Source: Mammaliicoccus lentus | GTDB taxonomy: Bacteria > Bacillota > Bacilli > Staphylococcales > Staphylococcaceae | Direction of reading: 5' to 3' | DNA length: 64,000 bases | Assembly: GCF_002902755.1 (NCBI RefSeq) | Contig: NZ_PPRS01000013.1 | Span: 1 to 64,000 of the forward strand | Part shown: positions 24,436 through 34,127 of the stretch, one piece after another | Position numbering within the stretch: position 1 is the first letter of the stretch | Layout of the letters: every line of letters begins with the position of its first letter | The notes under the pieces: generated by a model | Database searches by the model: none | The model's input: the letters and a program-made list of their open reading frames with translations, nothing else | Told to the model about the DNA's origin: nothing | Translations under genes and position numbers: made by a program

Positions 24436-27374
24436 TATAATTCGCCACCTTTATTTGGGAATGTATAATCTGGTCTTTCCCATTTATCTTGAACTCTAAC
24501 ACTGATTTGTGGATTTCTCGTACCAAATCTATAATTGTGTTTTGGTATTGGCGCACGACCATTTTTTGTAATGACTTCAAGCTTTGCATAGTTATCTTTA
24601 TATGCTGGTGTATTCGTATCCTTATCAACGTCACTATCTGTAACAAAGTTTGGTGCACCTTCGTTTTGGTCGTTCAATGGAATGTAAATATGATTACCTG
24701 ACACTCTATCTGTAACTTGTACATTCAATTCTGTTGTACCAGCTTTAGATGTGACTTTCACTCGTGCACCGCTTTCTATACCATGTTCTTCTGCCAATTC
24801 TTTTGAAATTTCACAGAAATTCTTTGGTAATTTATAAGCTAAACCAGGTACTTGATATGTCATATTACCTTCATGGAAATGTTCTAATACTCGCCCATTA
24901 TTAACATGAAGTGACATTTCTTCAGTCTTTTTAGATTCTACATTGAATTCTAATGGGTACAATCTCGCCCTACCATCAGGGAAATGGAATTGCTCAGTAT
25001 ATAGTAATGGTGTATCAGAACCATCTTCATTCATCGGCCATTGTAAACTATTATAACCTTCTAATCTATCGTATGTTGCGCCTCTTACTAACGGCATTAA
25101 ACTTTGTGCTTCAAACCAAATTTCACTAGGATGTTTATAATCCCAGTCTGCTCCTAATGATTGAGCAATCAATTGAATAATTTCCCAATCTGGTTTGGAA
25201 TCTCCAAGCGGATCTAATGCTTTATTAATTCTTTGAATACGTCTTTCAGTATTCGTAAATGTCCCATCTTTCTCTAATGATGGTGACGCGGGTAAAACAA
25301 CGTCTGCAAATTCTGCTGTTTTTGAGAAGAATAGATCCTGCACAACTAAGAAGTCTATTTTTTCAAAAGCAGATCTAACATAGTTAAGGTTAGCATCGAC
25401 TACCCCTGTATCTTCACCTTTTATATATAGTGAACGTAATTCACCTTCATGTATACTATCTATCATTTCATGATTGTCTAATCCAACTTCACTATCTAAC
25501 TCTACATTCCACGCTTTTTCAAATGGTTGACGTATTTTTGCATCAGTAACATCTTGATAACCAGGTAATGTATTAGGCATACTGCCCATATCACTACATC
25601 CTTGAACGTTATTATGTCCTCTTAATGGATAAGCTCCTGTTCCTGGTCTCATATAGTTACCAGTCACTAGTAAAAGGTTAGATATAGCTGTACTTGTGTC
25701 ACTACCTACGCGATGTTGTGTTACACCCATAGCCCAACAAATTGAAACGGCTTCTGTTTGAACAATTTCTTTAGCAAGCGCTTTTAAATCATCTTTACTA
25801 ATACCTGTTCTTTCTTCAGCATATTCGAGCGTAAATGGTGCCAAACTCTCATAGTATTCATCAAAATCATTAACATATTCAGAAATAAAGGCTTCATTAT
25901 GCCAATTTTGATCGATAATATATTTGGACAATGCTGATAACCATACTAAATCTGTCCCTGGTGTAGGTTGATAAAACTTATCTGCACGGTCAGCCATCTC
26001 GTGTTTTCTAATATCAAACACATATAATTTTTGTCCTAGTAATTTATGCGCTCTCTTAATGCGACTTGCGATAACTGGGTGCGCTTCAGCAGTATTCGTT
26101 CCAATAGTAATAACCATATTTGCTTTCTCTAAGTCTTCAATTGAACCTGAGTCTCCACCATAACCAACTGTTCTAAATAAACCTTGAGTTGCTGGAGATT
26201 GGCAATAACGGGAACAGTTATCTACATTATTAGTACCAATTACTTGTCTAGATAGCTTTTGCATTAAATAAGATTCTTCATTTGTACATTTAGATGAAGA
26301 AATAAATCCTAATGCATCTTTACCGTATTCGTTTTTGATTTCAGAGAATTTCTTACTAACAAGTTCAATTGCTTCTTCCCATTCTACTTCTTGGAAATAA
26401 CCTTCTTTACGTACAAGTGGTTTTAATAAACGGTCTTCTGAATTGACGTAATCCCAAGCAAACTTACCTTTCACACATGTTGAAATGTGATTAGCTGGAG
26501 AATCTTCATGTGGTAATACTCTTAGAATTTCTCTACCTTTAGTCCATACGTCGAATGAACAACCCACTCCACAATATGTACAAACTGTTTTTGTCTTTTC
26601 GATAGTTTCTTCACGCATTGCCGCTTCAGAATCTGATATAGCAAACAATGGTCCATATCCTGTTTCTGCCTTTTTAGTTAACTCTATCATTGAACGCAGT
26701 AGACCAGGTTTTTGGTCCGTCATATAACCTGCTTGTCCGAGCATGTCATTTTCCATTAATGCGTTACAAGGACACACTGTGACACATTGTCCACAGTTCA
26801 CACAACTTGACTCATCTATTGCTTTATCATTATCCCAAATTACTCTTGGCTGTTGACGTTTCCAATCAATCGTTAAAGTTTCGTTTACTTGAACGTCTTG
26901 GCATACTTCTACACATCTACCACACAATATACATTGGTCTGGATCGTATCTATAAAAAGCACCAAAATCTTCTTCATAACCTTTAGATTTAAATGGTATT
27001 GATTGATGTTCCAAACCAAATTCGCCCATAGTATTATGAATTTCACAATCACCATTATTGTAATCACATACTGTACAATATAGTTCGTGGTGCTCAAGAA
27101 CTCTATCTAGTGCTTGTTTTTGTGCTGATTTAACATTTTCTTTTTGAGTATTTACAACCATACCGTTTTCAATCATTGTGCTACATGCTCTTTGAAGTTG
27201 TCCATTTACTTCAACAATACATGAATCACACGTTTCGATTGGACCAAGTGATTCGTTATAACAAATTGATGGAACAAAAGACAACTCTTGAGCTTTTATA
27301 AAATCTAAAAGTCTCATACCTTCTTCTACAAGATAATCTGTACCATCAATTGTTAATATTTGATGTTCTTGCAT
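24435..27374 (-). CDS. fdhA: Molybdopterin formate dehydrogenase alpha subunit
   Basis: A 979-residue enzyme. In order it has a [2Fe-2S] ferredoxin-like domain (1-80, C-Y-N-E and C-D-S-C), a His-Cys cluster region (about 95-115), two [4Fe-4S] motifs (C-I-L-C-G-R-C and C-V-N-C-G-Q-C), a further cluster at C-T-Y-C-G-V-G-C (about 263-270) and the Mo-bisPGD catalytic domain. The metal ligand is Cys391, followed by Gln392 where classical formate dehydrogenases have Sec/Cys-His. The same C-Q-S-P-A-T form occurs in Bacillus YjgC/YrhE-like proteins. It forms an operon with DUF1641. Confidence 0.85.
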   Translation of the reverse strand: MQEHQILTIDGTDYLVEEGMRLLDFIKAQELSFVPSICYNESLGPIETCDSCIVEVNGQLQRACSTMIENGMVVNTQKENVKSAQKQALDRVLEHHELYCTVCDYNNGDCEIHNTMGEFGLEHQSIPFKSKGYEEDFGAFYRYDPDQCILCGRCVEVCQDVQVNETLTIDWKRQQPRVIWDNDKAIDESSCVNCGQCVTVCPCNALMENDMLGQAGYMTDQKPGLLRSMIELTKKAETGYGPLFAISDSEAAMREETIEKTKTVCTYCGVGCSFDVWTKGREILRVLPHEDSPANHISTCVKGKFAWDYVNSEDRLLKPLVRKEGYFQEVEWEEAIELVSKKFSEIKNEYGKDALGFISSSKCTNEESYLMQKLSRQVIGTNNVDNCSRYCQSPATQGLFRTVGYGGDSGSIEDLEKANMVITIGTNTAEAHPVIASRIKRAHKLLGQKLYVFDIRKHEMADRADKFYQPTPGTDLVWLSALSKYIIDQNWHNEAFISEYVNDFDEYYESLAPFTLEYAEERTGISKDDLKALAKEIVQTEAVSICWAMGVTQHRVGSDTSTAISNLLLVTGNYMRPGTGAYPLRGHNNVQGCSDMGSMPNTLPGYQDVTDAKIRQPFEKAWNVELDSEVGLDNHEMIDSIHEGELRSLYIKGEDTGVVDANLNYVRSAFEKIDFLVVQDLFFSKTAEFADVVLPASPSLEKDGTFTNTERRIQRINKALDPLGDSKPDWEIIQLIAQSLGADWDYKHPSEIWFEAQSLMPLVRGATYDRLEGYNSLQWPMNEDGSDTPLLYTEQFHFPDGRARLYPLEFNVESKKTEEMSLHVNNGRVLEHFHEGNMTYQVPGLAYKLPKNFCEISKELAEEHGIESGARVKVTSKAGTTELNVQVTDRVSGNHIYIPLNDQNEGAPNFVTDSDVDKDTNTPAYKDNYAKLEVITKNGRAPIPKHNYRFGTRNPQISVRVQDKWERPDYTFPNKGGEL

Positions 27375-27587
27375 ATCATTGTCCCCCTCTTATTCAATTC
27401 TGCCCATAAAAGTCATATTACCCAATATTTTTAAATGACTTATTTTAATTATAATTTTACATTTTTACTAATGCAAACATTTGTAGAATTTAACAATATT
27501 AATTATCTGAAATTTCTGAAATCTTATTGCTAAGTATACGGAACTTTGCTAATCTATTGTTATTCTATTTTGAAAGAGGTTTTAGCG

Positions 27588-29027
27588 ATGATTACATTTA
27601 TTTCTTCCATTATCATATTGATTTTAGGTTATGTTTTTTATGGAAAATACATAGAGCGTGTTTTCGAAATCTATCCAGATAAAGAAACACCTGCTTATAG
27701 TAAGCAAGATAACATGGACTTTGTACCAATGCCTGCCTGGAAAGGTTGGATGATACAATTATTAAATATAGCGGGGCTTGGACCTATTTTTGGAGCAGTT
27801 TCAGGTGCATTATATGGTCCAGTCGCATTTATATGGATAGTAGTAGGATGTATTATCGCAGGTGGCGTGCATGATTACTTTTCAGGTATGCTTAGTTTAA
27901 GACATGGTGGCGCACAGTTTCCTAAACTTGTACAACATTATTTAGGTAAGTTTATTAGAGTATTTACAGATATTGTATCTGTCGTGCTTATGGTGTTAGT
28001 TGCTGCTGCTTTCGTAGCTGGTCCAGCACAACTACTTTCATCAAAAACACCTATTTCATTCTTGGTAGCATTAATTATCATATTTGCGTACTTTATTCTT
28101 GCTGCTATTCTTCCTATTAATAAAATAATTGGTCGTATTTATCCAATATTTGGTGTTATTTTAATTGTGATGGCTGTTAGCGTAGCAGTTGCGTTGATAT
28201 TTAGTGGAAAACCAATTCCAGAAATTACAGTTCAAAACTTACATCCTAGTGGCATCCCAGTATGGCCCCTTCTTATGGTAACAATATCATGTGGTGCTAT
28301 TTCTGGTTTCCATTGTACTCAAAGCCCTATTATTTCAAGAACTGTTAAAAATGAATCAGAAGGCAGAAAAGTATTTTATGGTGCCATGATTTCCGAAGGT
28401 ATTATTGCTCTTATTTGGGCAGCAGCTGGTATGACTTTCTTTGGTGGTACTAAAGGTTTAGCAAGTCAGTTACAATCAATAGGACCAGCAGGTGTTGTAG
28501 ATCAAATCTCAATTCAATTACTAGGACCTGTAGGCGGTGTATTAGCATTACTAGGTGTTATTATTTTACCGATTACTACCGGTGACACTGCATTAAGAAG
28601 TTCTAGAATGATTATAGAAGATTTTGTTAAAGATAAAGTGAGCATAAATTCTAAAGCTTTAATGATCGCTGCAAGTTTTGCTGTTGGTATTCCTGCTTTC
28701 TTTCTATCTACAATCGATTATTCATTCTTATGGAGATATGTAGGTTTCACAAATCAAATTGTCGCAACTGTCATGTTATGGGTTAGTGTGAGTTATTTAC
28801 TTAGATATAATAAAGCACATCTCGTTGCTGGGATTCCAGCATTGTTTATGACAGGAGCTGTCAGCGTATATGTGTTATATGCACCAGAAGGATTATCCCT
28901 CCCTTATAACACTGCTTTAATTGGTGGCGCTGTAGTATTTATTATTGTTTCAATATTATATGTGAGAGCAATACTTAAACAAACCGAACCAATTACATCG
29001 CCAACTCAAGATTTATATACATCTTAA
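27588..29027 (+). CDS. CstA-family carbon starvation/peptide or pyruvate transporter
   Basis: A 479-residue integral membrane protein of the CstA family with many helices. The motif G-P-I-F-G-A-V-S-G-A-L-Y-G-P (about 64-77) and the segment F-H-C-T-Q-S-P-I-I-S-R-T (about 241-252) are typical. The start chosen is the ATG at 27588, behind a GAAAGAGG ribosome site; a longer frame from 27546 lacks one. CstA proteins import pyruvate or peptides during carbon limitation. No clear cre was seen upstream. Confidence 0.82.
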   Translation: MITFISSIIILILGYVFYGKYIERVFEIYPDKETPAYSKQDNMDFVPMPAWKGWMIQLLNIAGLGPIFGAVSGALYGPVAFIWIVVGCIIAGGVHDYFSGMLSLRHGGAQFPKLVQHYLGKFIRVFTDIVSVVLMVLVAAAFVAGPAQLLSSKTPISFLVALIIIFAYFILAAILPINKIIGRIYPIFGVILIVMAVSVAVALIFSGKPIPEITVQNLHPSGIPVWPLLMVTISCGAISGFHCTQSPIISRTVKNESEGRKVFYGAMISEGIIALIWAAAGMTFFGGTKGLASQLQSIGPAGVVDQISIQLLGPVGGVLALLGVIILPITTGDTALRSSRMIIEDFVKDKVSINSKALMIAASFAVGIPAFFLSTIDYSFLWRYVGFTNQIVATVMLWVSVSYLLRYNKAHLVAGIPALFMTGAVSVYVLYAPEGLSLPYNTALIGGAVVFIIVSILYVRAILKQTEPITSPTQDLYTS

Positions 29028-29036
29028 TTCGAGATT

Positions 29037-29107
29037 AAATCTATCTATGCATAACTAAACTTATTCTAAGCAAACCTAGCCTGGATAATGTGTTATGTAT
29101 AGATTTT
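29037..29107 (+). terminator. Probable terminator after cstA
   Basis: The AAATCTAT...GCATAAC and GTTATG...TATAGATTT arms form a long imperfect hairpin followed by a T run. Confidence 0.45.
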
Positions 29108-29189
29108 TTATTTTTAAATCATGACTATCTATAGTTGAAGTATAGCTGTATGATATGATTAAAACAGTTTATAAAAAGGAGCGTATTAT

Positions 29190-30460
29190 ATGACTTTCAA
29201 CGTACAAACACTTAAAAATCAAAATCCCATCATTTCTAAAATGGTAAACCATGAAGAAATTTTTTGGCAAAACCCAGACTATCAGTCCGATTCCTCGCTT
29301 CCTTTTACAATTGATGATATTAAAGATGCGGAAGCAAGATTGAGCCGTTTTTCTTCATATATAAAAACAGTTTTTCCAGAGACAAAAGAAAACAATGGAA
29401 AAATCGAGTCTCAAATTTTTTCATTAGATACATTTAAAAATATAGAACCTGAAATAGGTAAGGCGACCACGCCTTACCTATTTCAGGTTCTATTAAAGCA
29501 CGCGGTGGTATTTACGAAGTTTTGAAATTTGCAGAAGAAACAGCTATTAAAAATACTAACTTCACTGAAAATAGTGATTATAGTATTTTAGCAACTGACC
29601 AATTCAAAAATTTATTTTCACAATATCGCATAGCTGTAGGTTCCACAGGAAACTTAGGCTTAAGTATAGGTATTATGAGTGCGAAATTAGGGTTTAAAGT
29701 CACAGTACATATGTCACAAGACGCAAAAGAATGGAAAAAAGCTTTATTAAAATCTAAAGGTGTGGAAGTTGTAGAACACGTTCAAGATTATGGCTATGCT
29801 GTTAAAGAAGGCAGACAACTTGCTCAAAACGATCCTTATTGTCACTTTGTAGATGACGAATCTTCAAGTGATTTATTCTTAGGATATGCAGTAAGTGCAC
29901 TTCGTGTTTATAAACAACTTGAGGAAAGTAATATCACTGTAGATGACAATCATCCTCTATTTGTTTATTTACCATGTGGTGTTGGTGGTGGCCCAGGAGG
30001 CGTAGCTTTTGGCCTTAAAATGATTTTTGGGAAAAATGTTCATCCCGTATTTATAGAACCTACGGAAGCACCTTGTATGACTTTAGGTATGGTTACTAAA
30101 TTACATGATGCCATTAGCGTACAAGATATCGGTTTAACTGGTAAGACTGTAGCAGATGGTTTAGCTGTTAGCAGGCCTTCAAAACTAGTTGGAGATATAA
30201 TGACATCATTGTTATATGGTGCTTGTACTGTAGAAGATGATCAACTATATCTTTATTTAAAAACTTTAAAAGATCAAGAAAACATCTTTATAGAACCATC
30301 TGCAACATCAGGCTTCCATGGTGTAAAAAATATAATAGAAATTAATAAAGATACAGAAAATGCAATCCATCTCGTGTGGTCTACTGGAGGTAATATGGTA
30401 CCTGATAAAGAACAGGCATTATATTATCAAAAAGCTGAAGAAATAATAGATAAGGAGTAA
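29190..30460 (+). pseudogene. dsdA: D-serine dehydratase gene, frameshifted by a local rearrangement
   Basis: The first frame (29190 to about 29430) encodes the N terminus (A-R-L-S-R-F-S-S-Y-I-K-T-V-F-P-E-T) of a PLP-dependent D-serine deaminase. The rest (about 29473-30460) continues one frame off, with [12 protein letters not shown], which carries the PLP lysine, then [10 protein letters not shown] and [10 protein letters not shown]. Compared with E. coli DsdA, about 31 nt net are missing between the IES motif and LPISGS. A perfect palindrome sits there. No intact enzyme can be made, so D-serine detoxification by this gene is lost. Confidence 0.88.
29442..29493. repeat. 24-bp perfect palindrome inside dsdA
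   Basis: The arms 29442-29465 and 29470-29493 are perfect reverse complements around a 4-nt loop (ACCA). The right arm is the ancestral coding sequence for L-P-I-S-G-S-I; the left arm looks like an inverted copy that replaced native sequence. Confidence 0.92.
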
Positions 30461-30466
30461 GCTAAC

Positions 30467-31399
30467 TTGATATTACTAATTATATTAGGTGTTGTAGCTG
30501 GTCTATGTGTACCACTTCAAACATCAATAAACACGAGATTAGGAAGTTATACAAAATCGCCTATCCTTGCTTCTTTTTATTCATTTTTAATTGGTACGTT
30601 AACATTAATCATTATTAATTTAATAATGAACCCTCAAAAATTAACACCGTCTTTCATTATGAACCAAGAATTTTCTTATGTATGGTTTACTGGTGGTATG
30701 CTAGGCGTAGTTTTCTTAACAGGAAATTTATTGCTCTTGCCAAGAATTGGCGCTGCTTTGACAGTAGTAATGACAGTATCAGGTCAAATTATTATGGGAC
30801 TATTTATCGACCAATTTGGCTTATTCGATGCAGAAGTTCATACTATTAATATAGGCAGAATTAGCGGCGTTTTGCTGATGTTAATTGGTATAATATTTAT
30901 GAATTATAAAAAGAAATCTGCAAGAATTATTACGAATGAAACGCAATACACAAAATTTTGGATGATTTTAGGTTTGTTTACTGGTTGTTTACCACCTATC
31001 CAAACCGCCATCAATAGTGCATTAAGATATGAAGTTCAATCTTTCTATTTATCATCGCTCATTTCTTTCGCGATTGGTACGATAGTATTACTAATACTAT
31101 CTCTTATTATAGTTAGAAGAGTACATTTTAAATTAAACCAGGAAGGGCAAGGTAGAATCAAACTTATTTATTTCATCGGTGGACCTTTAGGAGTTGTATT
31201 TGTAACAACTAATATTCTACTAATGCCAGAATTGGGTGCTGCACTAACATTAATGGTTGTTATATTTGGACAAATGCTAATGGGATTAATCATCGATCAC
31301 TTCGGTATGTTTAACACGCCAAGGTATAGAATTACTTTAAGAAGAGCTGTTGGCGCATCTTTAGTCTTTATCGGTATAATAATATTGAAATTATTTTAA
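30467..31399 (+). CDS. DMT-superfamily (DUF606/YdcZ) transporter
   Basis: A 310-residue membrane protein with two homologous halves, each starting with a similar motif: C-V-P-L-Q-T-S-I-N-T-R-L at about 17 and C-L-P-P-I-Q-T-A-I-N-S-A-L at about 173. Each also holds a G-G-x-L-G-V-V-F segment. This internal duplication is the hallmark of the DUF606/YdcZ family. Translation starts at TTG (30467) with an AAGGAG site, 6 bp after dsdA. The link to dsdA suggests transport of an amino acid such as D-serine, which is inference. Confidence 0.75.
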   Translation: MILLIILGVVAGLCVPLQTSINTRLGSYTKSPILASFYSFLIGTLTLIIINLIMNPQKLTPSFIMNQEFSYVWFTGGMLGVVFLTGNLLLLPRIGAALTVVMTVSGQIIMGLFIDQFGLFDAEVHTINIGRISGVLLMLIGIIFMNYKKKSARIITNETQYTKFWMILGLFTGCLPPIQTAINSALRYEVQSFYLSSLISFAIGTIVLLILSLIIVRRVHFKLNQEGQGRIKLIYFIGGPLGVVFVTTNILLMPELGAALTLMVVIFGQMLMGLIIDHFGMFNTPRYRITLRRAVGASLVFIGIIILKLF

Positions 31400-31419
31400 T
31401 TCATTAAGGGGTGAATGAT

Positions 31420-31878
31420 ATGGACTTAACATTACAATCTGGGGATGGTATGTTAAATATTAGAGTTGGTGCTATCATTAAATCGAATAATCACTATTAC
31501 TTTCACTATGATAAAAAAAGGAATTACTATGCCTTAATTGGTGGGCGCGTTAAATATTTCGAAAGCTCAGATTCGGCAATTAAGCGAGAAATTAATGAAG
31601 AGTTAGGCATTGAATGTAATGAGGTACAATTCGTTACTACAATACAAAATTTCTTTGAATACCAAAATACGTCTATTCATGAAATTTTATTTATGTACAA
31701 ACTTGATTTAGACGAACATATTAAAAATATTCCTAATAATCAAAATAATATCGATTATGTATACGTTAATTTAACGGATATTCCAGAGTTAGACATTAGA
31801 CCTGAAAAAGCAAAAGAAATCATACTAAAACAAATTGACATACAACCATTATTTATCGATAGAAATTCTACTAAATAA
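31420..31878 (+). CDS. Nudix hydrolase
   Basis: A 152-residue protein with a clear Nudix box: G-G-R-V-K-Y-F-E, then R-E-I-N-E-E-L-G-I (residues about 43-66), matching Gx5Ex7REUxEExGU. It hydrolyses a nucleoside diphosphate linked to another group; the substrate cannot be read. The start is set at ATG 31420, 6 bp past an AAGGGG site; a GTG at 31411 is in frame but overlaps that site. It follows the DMT transporter by 20 bp and is probably co-transcribed with it. Confidence 0.8.
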   Translation: MDLTLQSGDGMLNIRVGAIIKSNNHYYFHYDKKRNYYALIGGRVKYFESSDSAIKREINEELGIECNEVQFVTTIQNFFEYQNTSIHEILFMYKLDLDEHIKNIPNNQNNIDYVYVNLTDIPELDIRPEKAKEIILKQIDIQPLFIDRNSTK

Positions 31879-31896
31879 TAGTAATTTTCGTTTAGA

Positions 31897-31921
31897 GTAC
31901 ATTTTCATGTACTCTTTTTTA
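31897..31921 (+). terminator. Terminator after the Nudix gene
   Basis: The arms AGAGTACAT/ATGTACTCT surround a short loop and are followed by a T run, about 20 bp past the stop codon. Confidence 0.75.
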
Positions 31922-32171
31922 ATTATTTATATTCTTTATAATCAATTGTGGTTATATTTTCTCACTCAGCTAAATTTTACTATTCTTATTCATTATCATA
32001 AATATTAAGTAAAACTTTAAAAATACAGCATTTTTATTGTAAAATGTTTATTTTATTCACCTATAGGGTAGTTAAAGTGAACAACATGTTCACAATTACT
32101 TATATTTTTTCTAATTATAATAATTCTTTTACTTGTCTCTTTGCTCAGTTTAAATTATAATAAGTATGAAA

Positions 32172-32186
32172 TTAGAATTATTATAA
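32172..32186 (+). promoter_or_regulatory. PerR-like box upstream of katA
   Basis: TTAGAATTATTATAA matches the Per box consensus TTATAATNATTATAA at all but one position, 25 bp before the catalase start. PerR represses katA in staphylococci, so peroxide induction is expected. Confidence 0.72.
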
Positions 32187-32210
32187 TTAAGGAAACATAG
32201 GAGGACAATT

Positions 32211-33683
32211 ATGACTAACAATTCAAAACTTACAGGTCTTTTTGGTGCACCTGTATCAGATCGTGAAAATACTATGACTGCTGGTCGTCGTGGCCCTATC
32301 TCAATGCAAGACATTTATTTCTTAGAACAAATGGCGCATTTTGATAGAGAGGTTATTCCAGAACGCCGTATGCACGCTAAAGGTTCTGGTGCTTTTGGTA
32401 CTTTTACAGTAACACATGATATTACACAATATACAAACGCGAAAATCTTCTCAGAAATCGGTAAACAAACAGAAATGTTTGCACGTTTTTCTACAGTTGC
32501 TGGTGAACGTGGTGCTGCAGAAGCAGAACGTGATATCCGTGGTTTCGCACTTAAATTCTACACAGAAGAAGGTAACTGGGACTTAGTTGGTAACAACACA
32601 CCTGTATTCTTCTTCCGTGATCCTAAATTATTCGCAAGTTTAAACCACGTTGTTAAACGTGATCCAAAAACAAACATGCATAACCCACAATCAAACTGGG
32701 ACTTCTGGACACTTTTACCTGAAGCATTACACCAAGTAACAATCTTGATGACTGACAGAGGTATTCCAAAAGGTTTCCGTAACATGCATGGTTTCGGTTC
32801 TCACACTTATTCAATGTACAACGATGAAGGCGAAAGAGTATGGGTTAAATTCCACTTCAGAACTCAACAAGGTATTGAAAACTACACTGCTGAAGAAGCG
32901 GAACAAGTTATTGCTAAAGACCGTGAATCAAGTCAAAGAGACTTATTCAACGCAATCGAAGAAGGCAATTTCCCTAAATGGAAAATGTACATTCAAGTTA
33001 TGACTGAAGAACAAGCTAGAAATCATAAAGACAATCCATTCGATTTAACTAAAGTATGGTTCAAAGACGAATACCCACTTATTCCAGTTGGTGAATTCGA
33101 ATTAAACCGTAACCCAGAGAACTATTTCCAAGATGTAGAACAAGCTGCATTCGCACCTACTAACATCGTTCCTGGTATTGATTTCTCACCAGATAAAATG
33201 TTACAAGGTCGCTTATTCTCATATGGAGATGCTCAACGTTACCGTTTAGGCGTTAACCATTGGCAAATCCCTGTTAACTCTCCTAAAGCTGCGGAAAACG
33301 TATGCCCATTCTCTAGAGATGGTCAAATGAGAGTTGATGGTAACTTTGGTAGCGAAATTAACTATTATCCAAATAGTTATAGCAAACACGAATCACAACC
33401 TGAATATAAAAAACCAGGTCTTGAAGTAGAAGGACAATTATACGAACACGATTTCCGTGAAGATGACGATAACTACTACGAGCAACCAGGTAAATTATTC
33501 CGTCTACAATCACCAGAACAACAACAACGTATCTTCCAAAACACTGCAAATGAAATGCAAGGTACTACTGACGAAGTTAAACACCGTCATATCCGTAACT
33601 GCTACAAAGCAGATCCAGATTACGGTAAAGGTGTAGCTGAAGCATTAGGCATTGACATTAACTCAGTTGATTTAGAAGGATAA
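32211..33683 (+). CDS. katA: KatA, haem catalase
   Basis: A 490-residue clade-3 small-subunit catalase that breaks down H2O2 in the cytoplasm. The active-site helix [11 protein letters not shown] (about 50-60) holds the catalytic His, F-F-R-D-P-K-L-F gives the haem pocket, and the proximal haem ligand lies in [12 protein letters not shown] (about 337-348). Codon use is biased to well-translated codons, as expected for an abundant enzyme. The ribosome site is AGGAGG. It ends in the same composite repeat found after the acetate-type symporter. Confidence 0.95.
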   Translation: MTNNSKLTGLFGAPVSDRENTMTAGRRGPISMQDIYFLEQMAHFDREVIPERRMHAKGSGAFGTFTVTHDITQYTNAKIFSEIGKQTEMFARFSTVAGERGAAEAERDIRGFALKFYTEEGNWDLVGNNTPVFFFRDPKLFASLNHVVKRDPKTNMHNPQSNWDFWTLLPEALHQVTILMTDRGIPKGFRNMHGFGSHTYSMYNDEGERVWVKFHFRTQQGIENYTAEEAEQVIAKDRESSQRDLFNAIEEGNFPKWKMYIQVMTEEQARNHKDNPFDLTKVWFKDEYPLIPVGEFELNRNPENYFQDVEQAAFAPTNIVPGIDFSPDKMLQGRLFSYGDAQRYRLGVNHWQIPVNSPKAAENVCPFSRDGQMRVDGNFGSEINYYPNSYSKHESQPEYKKPGLEVEGQLYEHDFREDDDNYYEQPGKLFRLQSPEQQQRIFQNTANEMQGTTDEVKHRHIRNCYKADPDYGKGVAEALGIDINSVDLEG

Positions 33684-33695
33684 TATAAAGATAAA

Positions 33696-33727
33696 GAGGC
33701 TGGGACATAAATACATGTCTCAGCCTC
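33696..33727 (+). terminator. Terminator after katA, first part of a composite repeat
   Basis: The arms GAGGCTGGGACA/TGTCTCAGCCTC (one mismatch) stand 12 bp after the katA stop, followed by ATTTATT. Confidence 0.8.
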
Positions 33728-33736
33728 ATTTATTAT

Positions 33737-33860
33737 AATGGCAGTAGCTGACTGGATTGAAAATGCGCTTATATCAAGCTTTTTCCAATCCTAGTCATCC
33801 TTCCCGGGGTGGGACTACGAAATCTATTTATTAAAATGAGATTTCTGCCCCACTCCCTTT
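33737..33860 (+). repeat. 124-bp dispersed intergenic repeat, copy 2
   Basis: This is collinear with 21573-21696 over 124 bp, from GGCAGTAGCTGACTGG to the GTGGGACTACGAAATCT/AGATTTCTGCCCCAC palindrome. Differences are scattered point changes. Confidence 0.8.
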
Positions 33861-34127
33861 TTTATACATATAAATAGATAAAGCCGAAAAGTGTGGATGC
33901 TTGGGGACCATCTCTTGCAACACTGCTCTACATTAAGTAATATTAAAGAGCAAGCTATGGTGTATTTATTAATTAATGAAGAAGGAAAACAATTGCAAAA
34001 GCAGATTGATTTTTGACAGTATGAATTTAAGTTTTGGAAATAAACAAATGACTCGATAATTTTTATACATAGATTATCGAGTCATTTGTTTTGTTATTAA
34101 TTAATATAAAGATGAAAGGTGATGGAT
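33861..34127. other. Interval with possible gene remnant and a strong hairpin
   Basis: Between the repeat and the AraC gene there is a short frame from GTG 33889 to TGA near 34016 that reads like protein (ending L-I-N-E-E-G-K-Q-L-Q-K-Q-I-D-F). It has no ribosome site and is probably the remnant of a lost gene. A perfect hairpin follows at 34042-34091. Confidence 0.35.
34042..34091. terminator. 19-bp perfect hairpin
   Basis: The arms 34042-34060 and 34073-34091 (AAACAAATGACTCGATAAT and its complement) are perfect. It follows the putative gene remnant and precedes the AraC/GyrI gene, so it may be the terminator of the lost gene. Confidence 0.6.

Larger units (their letters stand above)
31879..32210. 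other. katA promoter interval
   Basis: A 332-bp AT-rich region. It includes a PerR-like box at 32172-32186 and a half-matching site near 32110-32130. No coding frame or RNA gene was recognised. A short palindrome near 31886-31918 (GAGTACATTTTCATGTACTC) followed by TTTTTT is a terminator for the Nudix gene. Confidence 0.55.

Noticed and set aside
24428-24658. 76-residue gene inside fdhA
   Set aside because: It lies in another frame within a well-conserved enzyme end and has no motif.
29190-29525. Two separate genes at 29190-29525 and 29522-30460
   Set aside because: Both parts match different sections of one D-serine dehydratase in the correct order, and a palindrome sits at the break. It is one broken gene.
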